64,000 nt of DNA from positions 74,719,501 through 74,783,500 of the forward strand of contig OX465601.1 in NCBI GenBank assembly GCA_950022295.1, given 5' to 3'. Position 1 is the first letter of the stretch, and every line of letters begins with the position of its first letter. Of the stretch, positions 34,705 to 45,896 are shown in pieces. Both the position numbers and the translations under genes were made by a program. Source of the DNA: Bromus sterilis (Eukaryota; Streptophyta; Magnoliopsida; Poales; Poaceae). A model generated the notes under the pieces. It searched no databases and was not told where the DNA came from. It saw nothing but the letters and a program-made list of their open reading frames with translations.

Positions 34705-35935
34705 ATTTTTTTAAAAGAGAAAAGGCGTCAGCAGAGCAAAGAAGGGCTCGCACCTTAGCTCGACTTTGAATTACAAAGCCATCAACCGGCCAGGATTACA
34801 AGCATACGACTTACAGGGGAGGAAACAGGAAAATGACAAAGATACAAGGTGATAGAGCAACTCGCAGCCTAACGGAAATACAAGCAAACGAAAAATACAT
34901 GAAGAAGCACGACCTGAGTTACCACAGCCAAAGTAGACATGCAACTACACTGGCATGAGACGAGACGCAACAGCAACACCAGCAATGGTGGCCAATGCCA
35001 CATATATTGCCTACTCCCATAGAGCTTGCCAGCAAACCATCCGATTCTACCTCCAAAGAGGAACACTATCCTCTCGCCCTAGCTCGAAGGGCGCCATACC
35101 GTCGGAAGGTAGGTAGCTCACCGAGAGCCGCATGGGAAAAACCAACAGAGCACCTCGGGCAAGAGGGACGAGAGCTTGAACCACAACCGCAGAGCTCCCG
35201 TGACCACGCCACCAAGCACAACCAGCTGCACATCCACAAGCGAGCAATGGAACAATACTGCAAGACGAAGACCAGCAGAAGATGAAGAAGCCGGCACCAT
35301 TCGCATCCAAACCAGCATCAAGCGCCGGCCTTGCTTCCACACACCCTAGACGACGCCTCCAGGAAGGTATGCGACGATAGCATGTTGCCACGTCCGCGAG
35401 GGGAGCAGAAGCTTTCGCTTCACAAAAGCAAGGCGACGATAGGGAGGGGACCTCGACAAGGCCTCCAAGAAGGGAGCCGACGCCATCAGGGGCGCCGCCA
35501 TTATCGTGGCCGCCGCCGATGACCAAAGGTTTCCCCCGGCCCCGCTCCACACGCCGACCCCAAGGCCACAGGCAGGCCAGAGGGGCGCAAGCCAGTGAAA
35601 GAAACAGAGGTCTTCGTCAGAAGCGGGAGTGCCAAACGACGGGGCATGCCGCCAAAACAGTACACGTCCGCCGCAACCTCGCCAAAGGAGGTGTTTTTTC
35701 ACTCCTAGAACAGATAGAAGAAACCCTATGTCTGTCTCGTGTCCGCTGTGTGTCCACGCGAATCCAAATCGACCCGAGATTTGAGCTGGAGATGATTCGC
35801 GATGGACCGAAAAACAGACACTTGTCCGCTTGCAATGCCTTGTTGAAACGTGTTTGTTATCTGCAACAACCCAAACGAAGGTCGGCGAACCAAGCAGACA
35901 AATGGATCGTGCCTGCCCTAAGTATATAAGCATGT
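34705..35935 (-). mobile_element. probable non-LTR retroelement, minus strand
   Basis: The minus strand is GC-rich at first, then ends in a GGCTTTGTAATTCAAAG block, a Cys/Leu-poor tail and a short A-run at 34708-34714. That layout recalls 3' ends of non-autonomous non-LTR elements of grasses. Frames of up to 195 codons exist but resemble no known protein to me. No target duplication was found. It could instead be a decayed gene copy. Confidence 0.4.
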
Positions 35936-36080
35936 CGACGTAGTATACAGTATGATATTACCTATCTTTAATCCTCTTGTGTTCTGTGTACATATCCGAT
36001 ACATGCACCTACCTCGATCAAGAAGACTATCTTGATGCCACGCATCGATCGACTCTACTTACCCGGTCAGAGTCCATAAC

Positions 36081-38398
36081 CTACTGCACGCTAGAAGGGT
36101 ACTGCAGCGGCGACGACGACCGGCGGCGCCTTTTCTTAGACTCCCCCCATAGGTGGAACCTGGAGTCGCCGTCTGCGAGGTCGTCACACTCGGGGAACAC
36201 GGTGGTCTTATATCGCACCCTGTCGCGGCACGCCGTGTAGGTGAGGTACTGCTCGCGGAAACCCCTCATGGCGGCGCGCTTGGCCGGAGTCATCACGGCA
36301 ACGTCGTGCGTGAGCAGGTCGACCTGGCACCCCTCGGGGTCGGCGACGCTGCCGGCGTCGCAGCCGCGCAGGACGAGGTCGGAGAACTCAGCGGCGAAGG
36401 GCGCGTAGGCGTAGTCGACCTTGTACTTGCCGCCGTCGGTGGCCCAGGCGGAGCCGTCCCAGATGGTGGCGTAGACGGACATGGGCTTGGACGGGAAGTC
36501 GCCGCCCATGGAGGGGACGCGGACCACCTCGCGGATGGGGGCGCCGTCTAGGTAGAAGACGATGTTGTTGGGGGTCCAGGCGATGGCGTAGCGGTGGGCG
36601 CCGGCGACGGTAGGCTCGACGGGGAGATGGTAGCGCTCCTCTCGGCCGCGGGCGGTGCTGCCGTTGCCGTACATGTTTGTCTGGAGACGCCAGCCGTGGC
36701 CACGCCGGTTGCCCAGCAGCTCGAAGTCCAGCTCGTCGTGGTTCTTGGGGTACTCATCCCAGTTCGACAACTGCACGCACATGCACACACACAATTCAGT
36801 CAGAGACCAGCACAAATATAAAAATTTCTATGGCATGCATGCATGAATAAGTCATCTGTCTCAGACACGAAAAATTCTCGTGTAGAGATAAATAATTTGA
36901 CGGGAAGGAGAAGATTTGAATCAATCAAACAATTACATAGGAAATTAATCATGCATGTCCATCAAAGGCGTAGGTGCTTGATTTCTTCATTTCTTTAATA
37001 GACTTTGGAAGACAATGATTCATCATAACCAAAACTTGAATCAGTCATGTTGGGTTGCTTGGGCTAGATAGGGCAATCGATGGCCAAGATTTCCGAGGAC
37101 ATAAAAGCAAAGCCATCGATGTCGACACAACCCACCATTCATAAAACCCTTCCTTTAAGTGAACAAAAGGAGATGAATTTAACAAACTATCATTCAGCCT
37201 CACTGATGCTGTTTGGGCCGAGTAGGGCAATACCAATTCCCTCCCAGGCCAGAAAAGCTAGCCATATCGATGTCGACACATGCATCCCACCAATGCAAGC
37301 ACTAGATGGATCGAGTCATTAGCTAGATACATAGATAGATTACCCATGCTGCAGGGCAGTTGATCGATCGATGCCAATGGCACACGACGCACGCAAGAGA
37401 TGAGATGATGGACGTCCATTTCCACACTAATAACTTAGAATATATCACGCATATCTTGTTTTTCCTCGGGTGATGACGGATGGGTGTTTCGTGTACGTCT
37501 AGCTCTAGCTAGCGGCGGTGTGAGGACGGTGCAAAAGCGAAAGCGATCGATATGATGCTGACCGGTGTGCACCACACGGAGACGGAGGGGAAAGTGGATG
37601 GAATTTCTCCTCCATTCCTGCCGCGTGGTTCGATAGCTAGAACCTGCTTAGCTACATGGATGGACATAAATGAAAAATACTTTACACGATTGTATCGTCT
37701 GGTCGATTGAGGCGTTCATCACTGCCAATCATAATCCAGCTGAGAATTTGGTCATATTCAAGAGAGTGTTGTTGATCACAGATTAATACGTAGCATGTGC
37801 ATGGCCAGTCGATCTACTTGCACCAGAGTACGTAGAGTCGATTTCTAGACTCGGTCGATCGTGTCGAAATATCAACTGATGAACCAATTAACCAATTGTA
37901 CAAAAGCAAGTCAAGGATAAATGTGACAGGGGGCTGGGTTTGAGCACGTACGTAGAAGGCGACGACGACGCCGGCGGTGTAGTCGCCGGGAAGCTTAATG
38001 GAAGCGCTGAAGAACCCATGGCGGTACGCCGACTTGGATATGAACCCAGACCCTGCATCATCAGCCATAATCCAATTACTTAATTTGGAATCATCAGAGG
38101 CTCTTGATCGATCGAGCAATCAAATAACTGTCGAAACTCGAAAGTTGAAACCAAATTGATTTGATCGAATATTGAAGATACTGTTCCATTGATGAAATTG
38201 CTTACCGGTGTATTTGTCCAGCTTGAGCGTGACGCTCCGGCCGTCCGCCGACGGCACGAGGTTGTCGCCCCCGAAGAGCGGCGCGTAACCGGCGTCGAAC
38301 CGCACCGGCGACATGTCCAGCCTTGCGGTCACCACCGTGGAGGCGAAGACGGCGAGAGCCGCCATGAGAAGAGCACCAGCTGCTGCTGCTGCTGCCAT
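36081..38398 (-). CDS. xyloglucan endotransglucosylase/hydrolase (group III-like), three exons
   Basis: Exons on the minus strand: 38398-38206, 38052-37952 and 36770-36081, with introns of 153 and 1181 bp and GT/AG borders. The spliced product has 327 residues, usual for the XTH27/28-like group. It has a hydrophobic N-terminal signal (about 1-25), a GH16 domain with catalytic motif HDELDFELLG at 109-118 (nucleophile E111, acid/base E115), an N-glycosylation site at N134 (NGS), Cys-containing XET C-terminal region and a basic KKRRRR tail. The usual motif ends EFLG; here Phe is Leu. XTHs act in the cell wall, cutting and rejoining xyloglucan. The frame is uninterrupted, start and stop (TAG 36081-36083) clear. 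It is the only host gene seen in the window. Confidence 0.93.
36771..37951 (-). other. second intron of the XTH gene
   Basis: It runs from GTACGTGC to a pyrimidine/TG-rich tract ending in CAG. It contains an imperfect direct repeat of about 65 bp (37069-37134 and 37226-37292, sharing ATCGATGTCGACACA). No transposon with clear ends is recognised. Confidence 0.75.
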
Positions 38399-38508
38399 GA
38401 TAACTAGCTAGTCCGATCGATCGATTGAGCTCGATCCTGCTAACAGGAGAGGCAGCCGCTGCTCTATGTGTTTATGTATTTCTGTCTCCTCCTGTGCTGC
38501 TTGCGTCC

Positions 38509-38516
38509 ATATATAT
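38509..38516 (-). promoter_or_regulatory. TATA box of the XTH gene
   Basis: An alternating ATATATAT run about 110 bp upstream of the start codon on the minus strand. Several GATCGATC palindromes lie between it and the ATG. The position fits a core promoter; no other element is certain. Confidence 0.55.
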
Positions 38517-38519
38517 GCA

Positions 38520-39940
38520 TGTCATCTATATACTGATCTTATGTATCCTTTGTCGAGACGATGTGATTTGGTTCAATTCCTTTTTGGCGGAGCCGCCAGC
38601 GGGGCTAGCTAGGTCGACCGACTTGTGGGCCCGGAATACCATTATCTTTCTTTAGTTGGAAAATATCATGATCTCTAATGCATATTTTTGAGTTGACCAA
38701 ACAAAAATGCACCAATTCGCATACATGTGTATCATATGTTTTCCCCAACAATCAGGTGACATCATATCACATGCATCTATCCCGGATTGAGTAAAATCGC
38801 ATAGCATGATTTCAACTTGCTTACATGAGCAAGGGAAACATAACTTTCACGTGAATGATAGGTTCCACTGTTGTATAGACAGCAGATTTTCGTACTATAT
38901 TAATTAAGCGTAGAAAAGGAAAGAAAAATATCGATTTGTATGGTAGTCGACGATAGCAACGGTTCAATCATGCTATGTTAGAGCTTTTGGTTTATTTCTA
39001 TGGAATTAACTAGGAGTGTATACAGTATACTCATGTATGTGAGCGTTTTCGTTGTACCGTTTTCTTAAAAAAAAACTAAAAAGTTTAAACTAGCAAAGGA
39101 ACTTTTAGCACTGAACTAACCGGCCTGTCCCAATACATTGGGAAAGAAGAAGGATGTGATGACTGATGACGATCCTAGTAGAATGCCAACAGGGCTCTTC
39201 TCTGCCACCTGCCTGCACCACTTGAAACTTCAGTTGCGACATCTGCATTCCCTGCTTAGAAAACCTATCCATCAATTAATTAGTGCCGATCGATAATCAT
39301 CACTCATCAGTCGTGCCCCCGGTGTCATCGCACGGGCACTAGCAGCACGCGGTGGCCGTGACATCGACGGCGACAGGAACACATTTGGATCGTGAATGGA
39401 TCATGCATCATCAGACATGGAGTGGATTAGTGGAGTATGAAACTAGCTAAACTAAAGCAGCAGTGGGCGATGGCGAGGTGTGATGATACGGCGTGTAGCT
39501 CGCTTGGATCGCGGGCGGCCTACAATATCCATTTTCGCAACGGCCTGCACACCAAAGCGAATAAAGAGACGACGGGAGGGAACCGATCGATCGGGCCACC
39601 ACGCCATAGCTGGAGGACCAAAATATGGAGTATCTGTCGACCGGTCGATAAGAATGTGAGCTGTACCTGGGTGTCCTCTTCCTCCTCCTGCTGTCCTACA
39701 TACGCTAGGCGGCTTAAATTGTTGATCGATCCTCCTCGGGTACGAAAGCTCTGTATATTTGTCTATATCTGTGTTGATATAAACCCCTTGTGGTCACGGA
39801 TCCACATGTATAGTGGGTGAAGGAAGGGCATTTGCCTGTATGTATCATCGTCATCCCCCTTTTTTTTTGCGAATAACATCGTCATCCCCTTTGGCTTCAC
39901 TGTTGTGTATACTAGATGAAGCTCCACACGATTGTTGCGG
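38520..39940. other. upstream intergenic region of the XTH gene
   Basis: No supported gene. A 127-codon frame at 39437-39820 has no recognisable motif, no similarity I know of, and no splice or codon support. Distal regulatory sites of the XTH gene may lie here but cannot be named. Confidence 0.5.
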
Positions 39941-39944
39941 AAAT

Positions 39945-40165
39945 TATTGTAAAATATTTAAGTAAAATATTTGATTAAATGAAATATGAATATTTGAAAT
40001 AATTATTTTTATACTAATATATGAATTTAGTATAAATATCCTAATTTGAATAAAAAATTCATTTACACAATATTTTAGTGAAATATTTGATTAAATGAAA
40101 CATGAATACTTAAAACAATACTTTTTGAATTAATATATATGTTTAATATAAATATCATAATAGAA
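39945..40165. repeat. AT-rich tandem duplication, about 113 bp unit
   Basis: Two neighbouring copies share the core AAATATTTGATTAAATGAAA and a later ATATAAATAT(C) block, with substitutions between. No coding. Confidence 0.7.
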
Positions 40166-40893
40166 TGAAGGTTCTCATGCATGCATTGTGCATGTGAGTT
40201 TTTACTATACATAGTGGTTGAGGTGGGCTTTTTTCATGCATGTTGAATGATGGTGTAGCATGCTTGCATATGAAGAAAAATATGCTATTGACAGCTAGCT
40301 ATTTAGATATAGAAGATGTGGTCATTCTGGCATGCAGATATAGGTGCTAGAAGATTACCGAAGCGTTGTTGCGGTAATAATCCTTTCGTATCAAAATATA
40401 AGCCATTTTTATAGGCTAAAGTAACCTACAAAAACATGTTATAGTTTGATAAAGAAGTAGTACTAAAAGAATTTGGATTTACTAATTCTCATCTAGATGA
40501 GAAATAGTTATGTCTCATCTAACTTATCCAGCACATGATTAATTGCTATAAAATTCTTGCAAAACTCATTGATTTCCCGCAAATGTTCTATTCAACGGTT
40601 GAATGTAATTGATATATTTACGATAGTAATTTATTTTCTTTATAAAAAATAAGTGTTCTATTCCACATCGTGTTCGCTTGGCTGTTCCTCCTTTTGTTAG
40701 GCCTTACCTTGTTGGGCTGGATCTTGTGCACGTCGGGATGTGGTGTGCTTTGTTTTTCTAGTGAGCTGTGTTTTTCTTTTCAACTCTATGCATAGAATCA
40801 CTATATTTCTTGTTTATGTTGCAAGTTTCCATCGTTGTTTATCTCGTGTACAACTTGTTTTAAGGTTTTCTTTCTTTTATATATATATATATA
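40166..40893. other. AT-rich intergenic sequence
   Basis: A Stowaway-like fragment (TCGTATCAAAATATAAG) is near 40387, and a (TA)n tract is at 40878-40893. No gene is supported. Confidence 0.5.
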
Positions 40894-41283
40894 TAGTGAA
40901 GCTATTCATCACCCAGGGTACAGAATAATTTATTCTTCACCCGAGGTAATTTTACGAATCTTTTATAAAAAAATTACATTTGTAATACAAATAGTTACAT
41001 TAATATGGATTCACTTCATAAATTTTGATATAAAAAAATAAAAATATTGATCATCAGATCAAAAAAATTATATTTTATGTATATTTTACACCATCATTTT
41101 TACCTTTGTAATTTTACGTAATATAAAATATATTTTACGGCGATTATATTTTTTTACGTTCTCTTTCTACGTATGAAATAAGACAAAATTTACGAAATGT
41201 AAAATTATGGTGCATTGATGTCAAAACAGAGGGGGGTGAGGAATAACTATTCCTCACCTAGGGTGACGAATAGTCTCACCCTA
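40894..41283. mobile_element. MITE with about 50 bp inverted ends in a (TA)n tract
   Basis: The left end TAGTGAAGCTATTCATCACCC and the complement of the right end TAGGGTGAGACTATTCGTCACCC align, and the similarity continues through a second CTATTC/TTCTTCACCC block for about 50 bp. Both sides are (TA)n, so the target duplication is TA-based and its length undefined. The interior is AT-rich and non-coding. Confidence 0.75.
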
Positions 41284-41849
41284 TATATATATATATTATT
41301 TTTATATTTCTTTATCCAAAAATGATTTTTATATTTGTGTTTTTTATTTCTTTCTTTATTTTCCATTTTTGTCTTTTATTTGTCCCTTTTTCAAAATTGT
41401 GAATAAGATTTAATGAATATTTTTTATAAAATTTGGAAATATTTTTTGACTTCGTGAACACCTTCTAAATTCATGAATATTTTCTTTGATTACGGTTTTT
41501 GTAGTGTTTATGCAAGCGCTCGACCCCTCGCTTCGCTGGTCGCTATTTTGTCTATCGCGTATTTTTTTTGGCTAGCTAGGCTTTTGACATACCGTTCTCT
41601 ATGTTGTTTTCTATGCTATGACATAGAATTGAAAGAGACTAGAAAAAAAGAGCTATATCGCAATCGCTAGCTTCTCAAGTCATGCATTTTGACATTGTCT
41701 CCCATTTCTTCTAAGCTTTATCAAGATAAGATTTAGGAATATCTCGTGTAAGTTGTTGTCCGTTGGATCTTTGCTATTTTTTTATCTTTTTTGCGCAAAT
41801 TGTTGATCTTGCGTTGTTTATCTATTATCGTCATGTTCGCATTACATGC
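41284..41849. other. AT-rich intergenic sequence
   Basis: T-rich sequence without supported frames or termini. Confidence 0.5.
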
Positions 41850-42318
41850 ATTGCGGTGCGTTTATAATTCTGTTAATTGGTTAGCTGTAATTTGTTCAAC
41901 CAGCATAACTGTTTATTGTCTTTTGGTAGAGAGACACTACAAGTAAGCACCATGATACCCCGGTCCATATCCTCATCATAAGTTTACACCGTTTTTATTT
42001 ACTGTTTTACTTTTCCTTTAGTTGCATTATCACTATTACGCTTTGCGTTTGACCCTTTGTAAATAGTAAGGCCGGAGAGATTAACAATCTTTCTTTACTC
42101 GTTGAGAGCAAAGTTATTTATGTCTTGAGTGCAGGTCCAGGCAAGCAATTTCTCATCAACTTGCGCATCAAGTAAATTCTGGCGCCATTGCTTTCCACCT
42201 ACTTGTTGTCTTCGGAACCTACTGGAGACAAACCTTACGCTCTCACTTGTGAGAGAAATTATCACTGTCTGCATCATAACCATCCACTTGAGAAAAACAA
42301 CGAGGAGGTGTTATCTGC
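41850..42318 (+). repeat. Athila-type LTR remnant, 5' truncated
   Basis: It aligns with the last third of the LTRs at 20242-21844 and 45897-47490, from CATTGCGGTGCG to about 42318. It lacks the LTR start and promoter. It directly precedes LINE sequence. An internal TTCTGGCGCC looks like a primer site but lies inside the LTR. Confidence 0.72.
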
Positions 42319-44152
42319 ACCCAGGTGTGCCTTGATCCATAGTTGTGTTTCGGGAGGAAGTGTTGCCTCGAATGTTAATGACGAAATCGGTCGCTTCTTC
42401 CAAACCAAAAAGGGATTAAGGCAAGGTGATCCTTTATCGCCCATATTGTTTAATATTGTGGCTGATATATTAGTGATCATGATTGAACGCACCAAGCTAG
42501 ACGGTCAGATTGAGGGAGTAGTCCCACACCTCGTGGATGGGGGACTATCTATCCTTCAATATGCGGACGATACAATTCTATTTATGGATCATGATCTAGA
42601 TAAAGCTGTGAATCTGAAATTAATTTTATCAGCATTCGAACAGTTATCCGGATTGAAGATTAATTTCCATAAAAGTGAATTGTTTTGTTTCGGCGAGGCC
42701 CAGGATGCAGCAGCTCAATATGCCGAGATATTCGGATGCGAGCAAGGTCAATTCCCTATTATGTATCTGGGGATACCCATACATTATAGGAGACTGACCA
42801 ATGCGGAATGGAAACACGTCGAAGAACGTTTGCAAAAAAGACTAGCTAGCTGGAAAGGAAAGTTGTTGTCCTTGGGCGGAAGATTGGTACTCATAAATTC
42901 AGTTTTAACCAATATGGTACTGTATATGATATCATTCTTTCCACTTCCAAAAGGGGTCTTACATAGATTGGATTATTTCCGATCGAGATTCTTTTGGCAA
43001 GGGGATAACGAGAAGAAGAAATATCGACTGACCAAGTGGAATGTTGTGTGTCGTCCGAAGGACCAAGGGGGGTTGGGTATCCATGACCTCCAGGTCAAGA
43101 ACTCTGCTTTCCTCGGTAAGTGGCTATATAAGCTATTAACTTCGGATGGTGTATGGCAAACGTTCCTTAAGAGAAAATATATTGGCACAAAAGCGTTATC
43201 TCAGGTTGTATGGAAGCCTGGAGATTCACATTTTTGGGCCGGACTCATGGCGACAAAGAAAGACTTTTATCGCTTTGGGGTTTTCAAGATTAAGGATGGG
43301 TCGGAGATAAGATTTTGGGAGGATATTTGGCTAGGAAATGCCCCACTCCGAGATCAATATCCAGCCTTATACACCATTGTGCGACATAAGGGAGAGACGC
43401 TGGCCATGGTCATGCAGGAGTCACCCCCTAATGTCGCATTCAGGAGAGACTTAATCGGTCCAAGACTAGCATCTTGGAACGCCTTGCTAGAACGGTTAGC
43501 GGTTGTGCAACTGTCACAAGGTCACGATGAGTTTCGATGGAATCTCAATAGGAATGGAAAATTCTCGGTGGATTCTATGTATGGGGCGCTTGTCCAACCT
43601 GAAATACCAGTCGATAATAATAACAAAATATGGCAAATGAAGATACCTCTAAAGATTAAAGTCTTTGCATGGTATCTTCGAAAAGGTGTCATTCTAACAA
43701 AAGATAATCTTGTCAAGCGCAACTGACAAGGGAGTAAGAAGTGTGTTTCATGTGCTCATGATGAGACAATAAAACACCTATTCTTCACCTGTAAGGTTGC
43801 ACATTCTATTTGGTCAGCTATCCAAATGGCTTCAAACTTATATCAACCCACATCCGTTGCCAATATCTTTGGCAATTGGCTGAATGGGATAGATAGTAAG
43901 ATTAAAACCATTCTTAGGGTAGGAGCGCTAGCCGTAATATGGTTGCTCTGGCTTTGTAGAAATGAAAAGATCTTTTCTGATAAAAATTTCACTTGTTTGC
44001 AGGTTCTTTATCGATGCACGGGTATTCTCCGTTCGTGGTCCATCTTACAACGGGTGGAATATCGAGACCTTTTATGGAGGCGTGTGCTCGACTGGAAGCG
44101 GTGGCGAGGGATATTTTTACCCAACATGGGTGGCCGCGTGATCTACGCATAG
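42319..44152 (+). pseudogene. LINE ORF2, RT to zf-RVT, one in-frame stop
   Basis: The open frame to 43726 holds the RT motifs GLRQGDPLSPILFNIVAD, YADD at 42560-42571 (intact catalytic Asp pair), MYLGIPI and the thumb-like VCRPKDQGGLGI, then the first part of zf-RVT. TGA at 43724-43726 stops it just before the CVSCAHDETIKHLFFTC zinc motif. The same frame then continues open to a stop at 44152. Apart from this single nonsense codon it is well preserved, so this is a fairly young copy. Confidence 0.9.
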
Positions 44153-44309
44153 AGCTACCTTGAGTGGCGATAGTTCTCTTTGTAACTTGTCGCATACTCT
44201 TTTATTTATTTTCTGGTTTGGTGTCTTGCGGCTGTGTGCATCTTAGTAATGCAGAGGCCGGGTGTACTTACTTCCTAAGTAATAAAGCCCTTTATCTAAA
44301 TATAAATAT
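42319..44309 (+). mobile_element. 5'-truncated LINE
   Basis: It carries the 3' half of ORF2 and a 3' UTR ending in an AATAAAGCCCTTTATC block at about 44281, typical of grass LINE 3' ends. The endonuclease and first half of RT are absent. On the left it abuts an LTR remnant, on the right a second LINE. Confidence 0.87.
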
Positions 44310-44327
44310 GTCATACTAAATAATGCA

Positions 44328-44747
44328 TTGGACAGATATACCTTGGTCAACGAAAGCCCACATGCTTTTGATGATATCCATGTAGTTTTCCAGAGGCACA
44401 ACCAAGGTCTTTACTGGAGAAGCCTAGTGATGAACATAGATGTGTGGATTCAAATGGTTGGTTTTCCTTTTGACAAAAGAGATGTCCAGGATGTAGCAAA
44501 TTCTGCCAGAGTTCTTGGAAATCTTTTACTATGGGATAGAGACAGAAGCACTAGAGCCTACATCACTGTTAAAATCAGAGTTGAAAATCTGAGTGATATT
44601 CCTATTAGTGTTGCTGTAGGTGACGGGGATTCTCAAGAATCTTATACTATTCCAATATTCATTTTACAGCAAGATATTCTTGGAGGTGGCCCTCCTCATG
44701 AGGATCCCATCCCCCCTATATGGAAACCCATTGCCAGGCCCCATTAA
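44328..44747 (+). pseudogene. LINE ORF1 N-terminal part (DUF4283-like)
   Basis: The 139-codon open stretch contains WIQMVGFPFDKRDVQDV, LLWDRDRST and the VKIRVENLSDIP block, as in ORF1 proteins of grass LINEs that bind element RNA. The true ATG is probably upstream or lost. Downstream frames to 45720 are acidic and broken. Confidence 0.78.
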
Positions 44748-45445
44748 CCCCCATTTCCACCCAAATCGGCTTAATTATTTTATTGGGCCCTTGATGCAGC
44801 ACCAGGATTTGGATGATCTCTCAATGCTCCACCTCCTGCCCTATTGCAGTTATTCTTGATCTCAACATTGCCGATCAGGAAGTTGAGGGTGAATATGATG
44901 TTATTCTACCAAGTTTGGGTCACTGGCTGACCCTGCTGATAATATTGATATTGATTAGGAGATTGAACATGGAGAATTCTTACATCTAGTTGATTTAATG
45001 CAACCCATGGAGGAGCAACCTACAGTTCAAGAGGAAATTTATATGGATATATCAGACATTGAGCAAAGCTCTGACAGTTACCTAACGTTATCTCTCAGCT
45101 CTAATAATAAGATATCTATTTTTCATGATTCTGTAGGATATGCAGATCTAGAGGGAAACAATGGTTTGAATCTACTGGGCTAGACCCAACCTATTCTTTT
45201 TGGTTTGCATAACCTGAATGATATGCAGTAGCCCATTGAAGCCCATGAACCCCTTTTCCATCTTGCTCTGAATTTTTCATCTGGTCTGGGTTCTGAAACT
45301 CAGTCTGCATCTAACGAGAATCATATTGGTTTTATCCCCTTCACTCTGTTTACACAGGCATGAATCACGAAACCTCATCTAAAGCAATCAATCTTAACAA
45401 TTACCCAAACAATATGCTGGAAAGGATCTTTCTCTTGACCCTGAA

Positions 45446-45718
45446 ATGGAAATCATGCAATGGGAAATTTTACCTACAGATCCTTTCTACAAACTTGATG
45501 ACCCCCTTGATCCTGTCATCCAACCTGCAACTGAAGCAGACATAGATAGATGCAAAGAAATTAATCCTGATTACAACACATATGTTGATGAGGACATTGA
45601 GATAATAGAAAAGGAAGTCAACTCCACTGATGTTATCTTCCTATTCGTAATCCCGTTACTATATCTGAGGACATTGAGATCCAACAATCTCTTTCTAGTG
45701 AAGATAATAATTCTATAA
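45446..45718 (+). pseudogene. LINE ORF1 acidic middle part
   Basis: A Glu/Asp-rich open stretch in the region between the ORF1 RNA-binding part and its C-terminal domain. It ends shortly before the LTR insertion at 45797. Assigned by position, not by a motif. Confidence 0.5.
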
Positions 45719-45796
45719 GCTCTACCCCACCTAGTTTCTTGGAAAAAGGAAAAAATTTCTCACCGGATTTCTTTTTTTCAGGAGCAAGAGGTCAAC

Positions 45797-45896
45797 TGAC
45801 GGGGATCAACCCCGGCAAATCCCATGGTCAGGGACCCTGGGTTAGTCATGAGAGGCACAGGTTGGACGGTAGCTCGTCGGCTAACAGGAGGATACG
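45797..45896 (-). repeat. 3' LTR of non-autonomous element, first piece
   Basis: The first 100 bp, TGACGGGGATCAACCCCGGC onward, match 56655-56754. It is interrupted after GATACG by the Athila-type element. Confidence 0.93.

Noticed and set aside
35346..35933. 195-codon minus-strand frame
   Set aside because: No recognisable domain, and other overlapping frames of similar length exist. Kept only as part of a possible retroelement.
36153..36551. Plus-strand 132-codon frame opposite the XTH third exon
   Set aside because: A shadow of the GC-rich XTH exon on the other strand.
39437..39820. 127-codon plus-strand frame upstream of the XTH gene
   Set aside because: No motif, no homology I recognise, no supporting signals.
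42181..42195. Primer-binding site TGGCGCCATTG
   Set aside because: LTR homology continues for about 130 bp beyond it, so it lies inside an LTR; reported only as a possible relic.
44323..44325. ATG as start of LINE ORF1
   Set aside because: It is out of frame with the homologous stretch; the real start seems lost or upstream of the preserved sequence.
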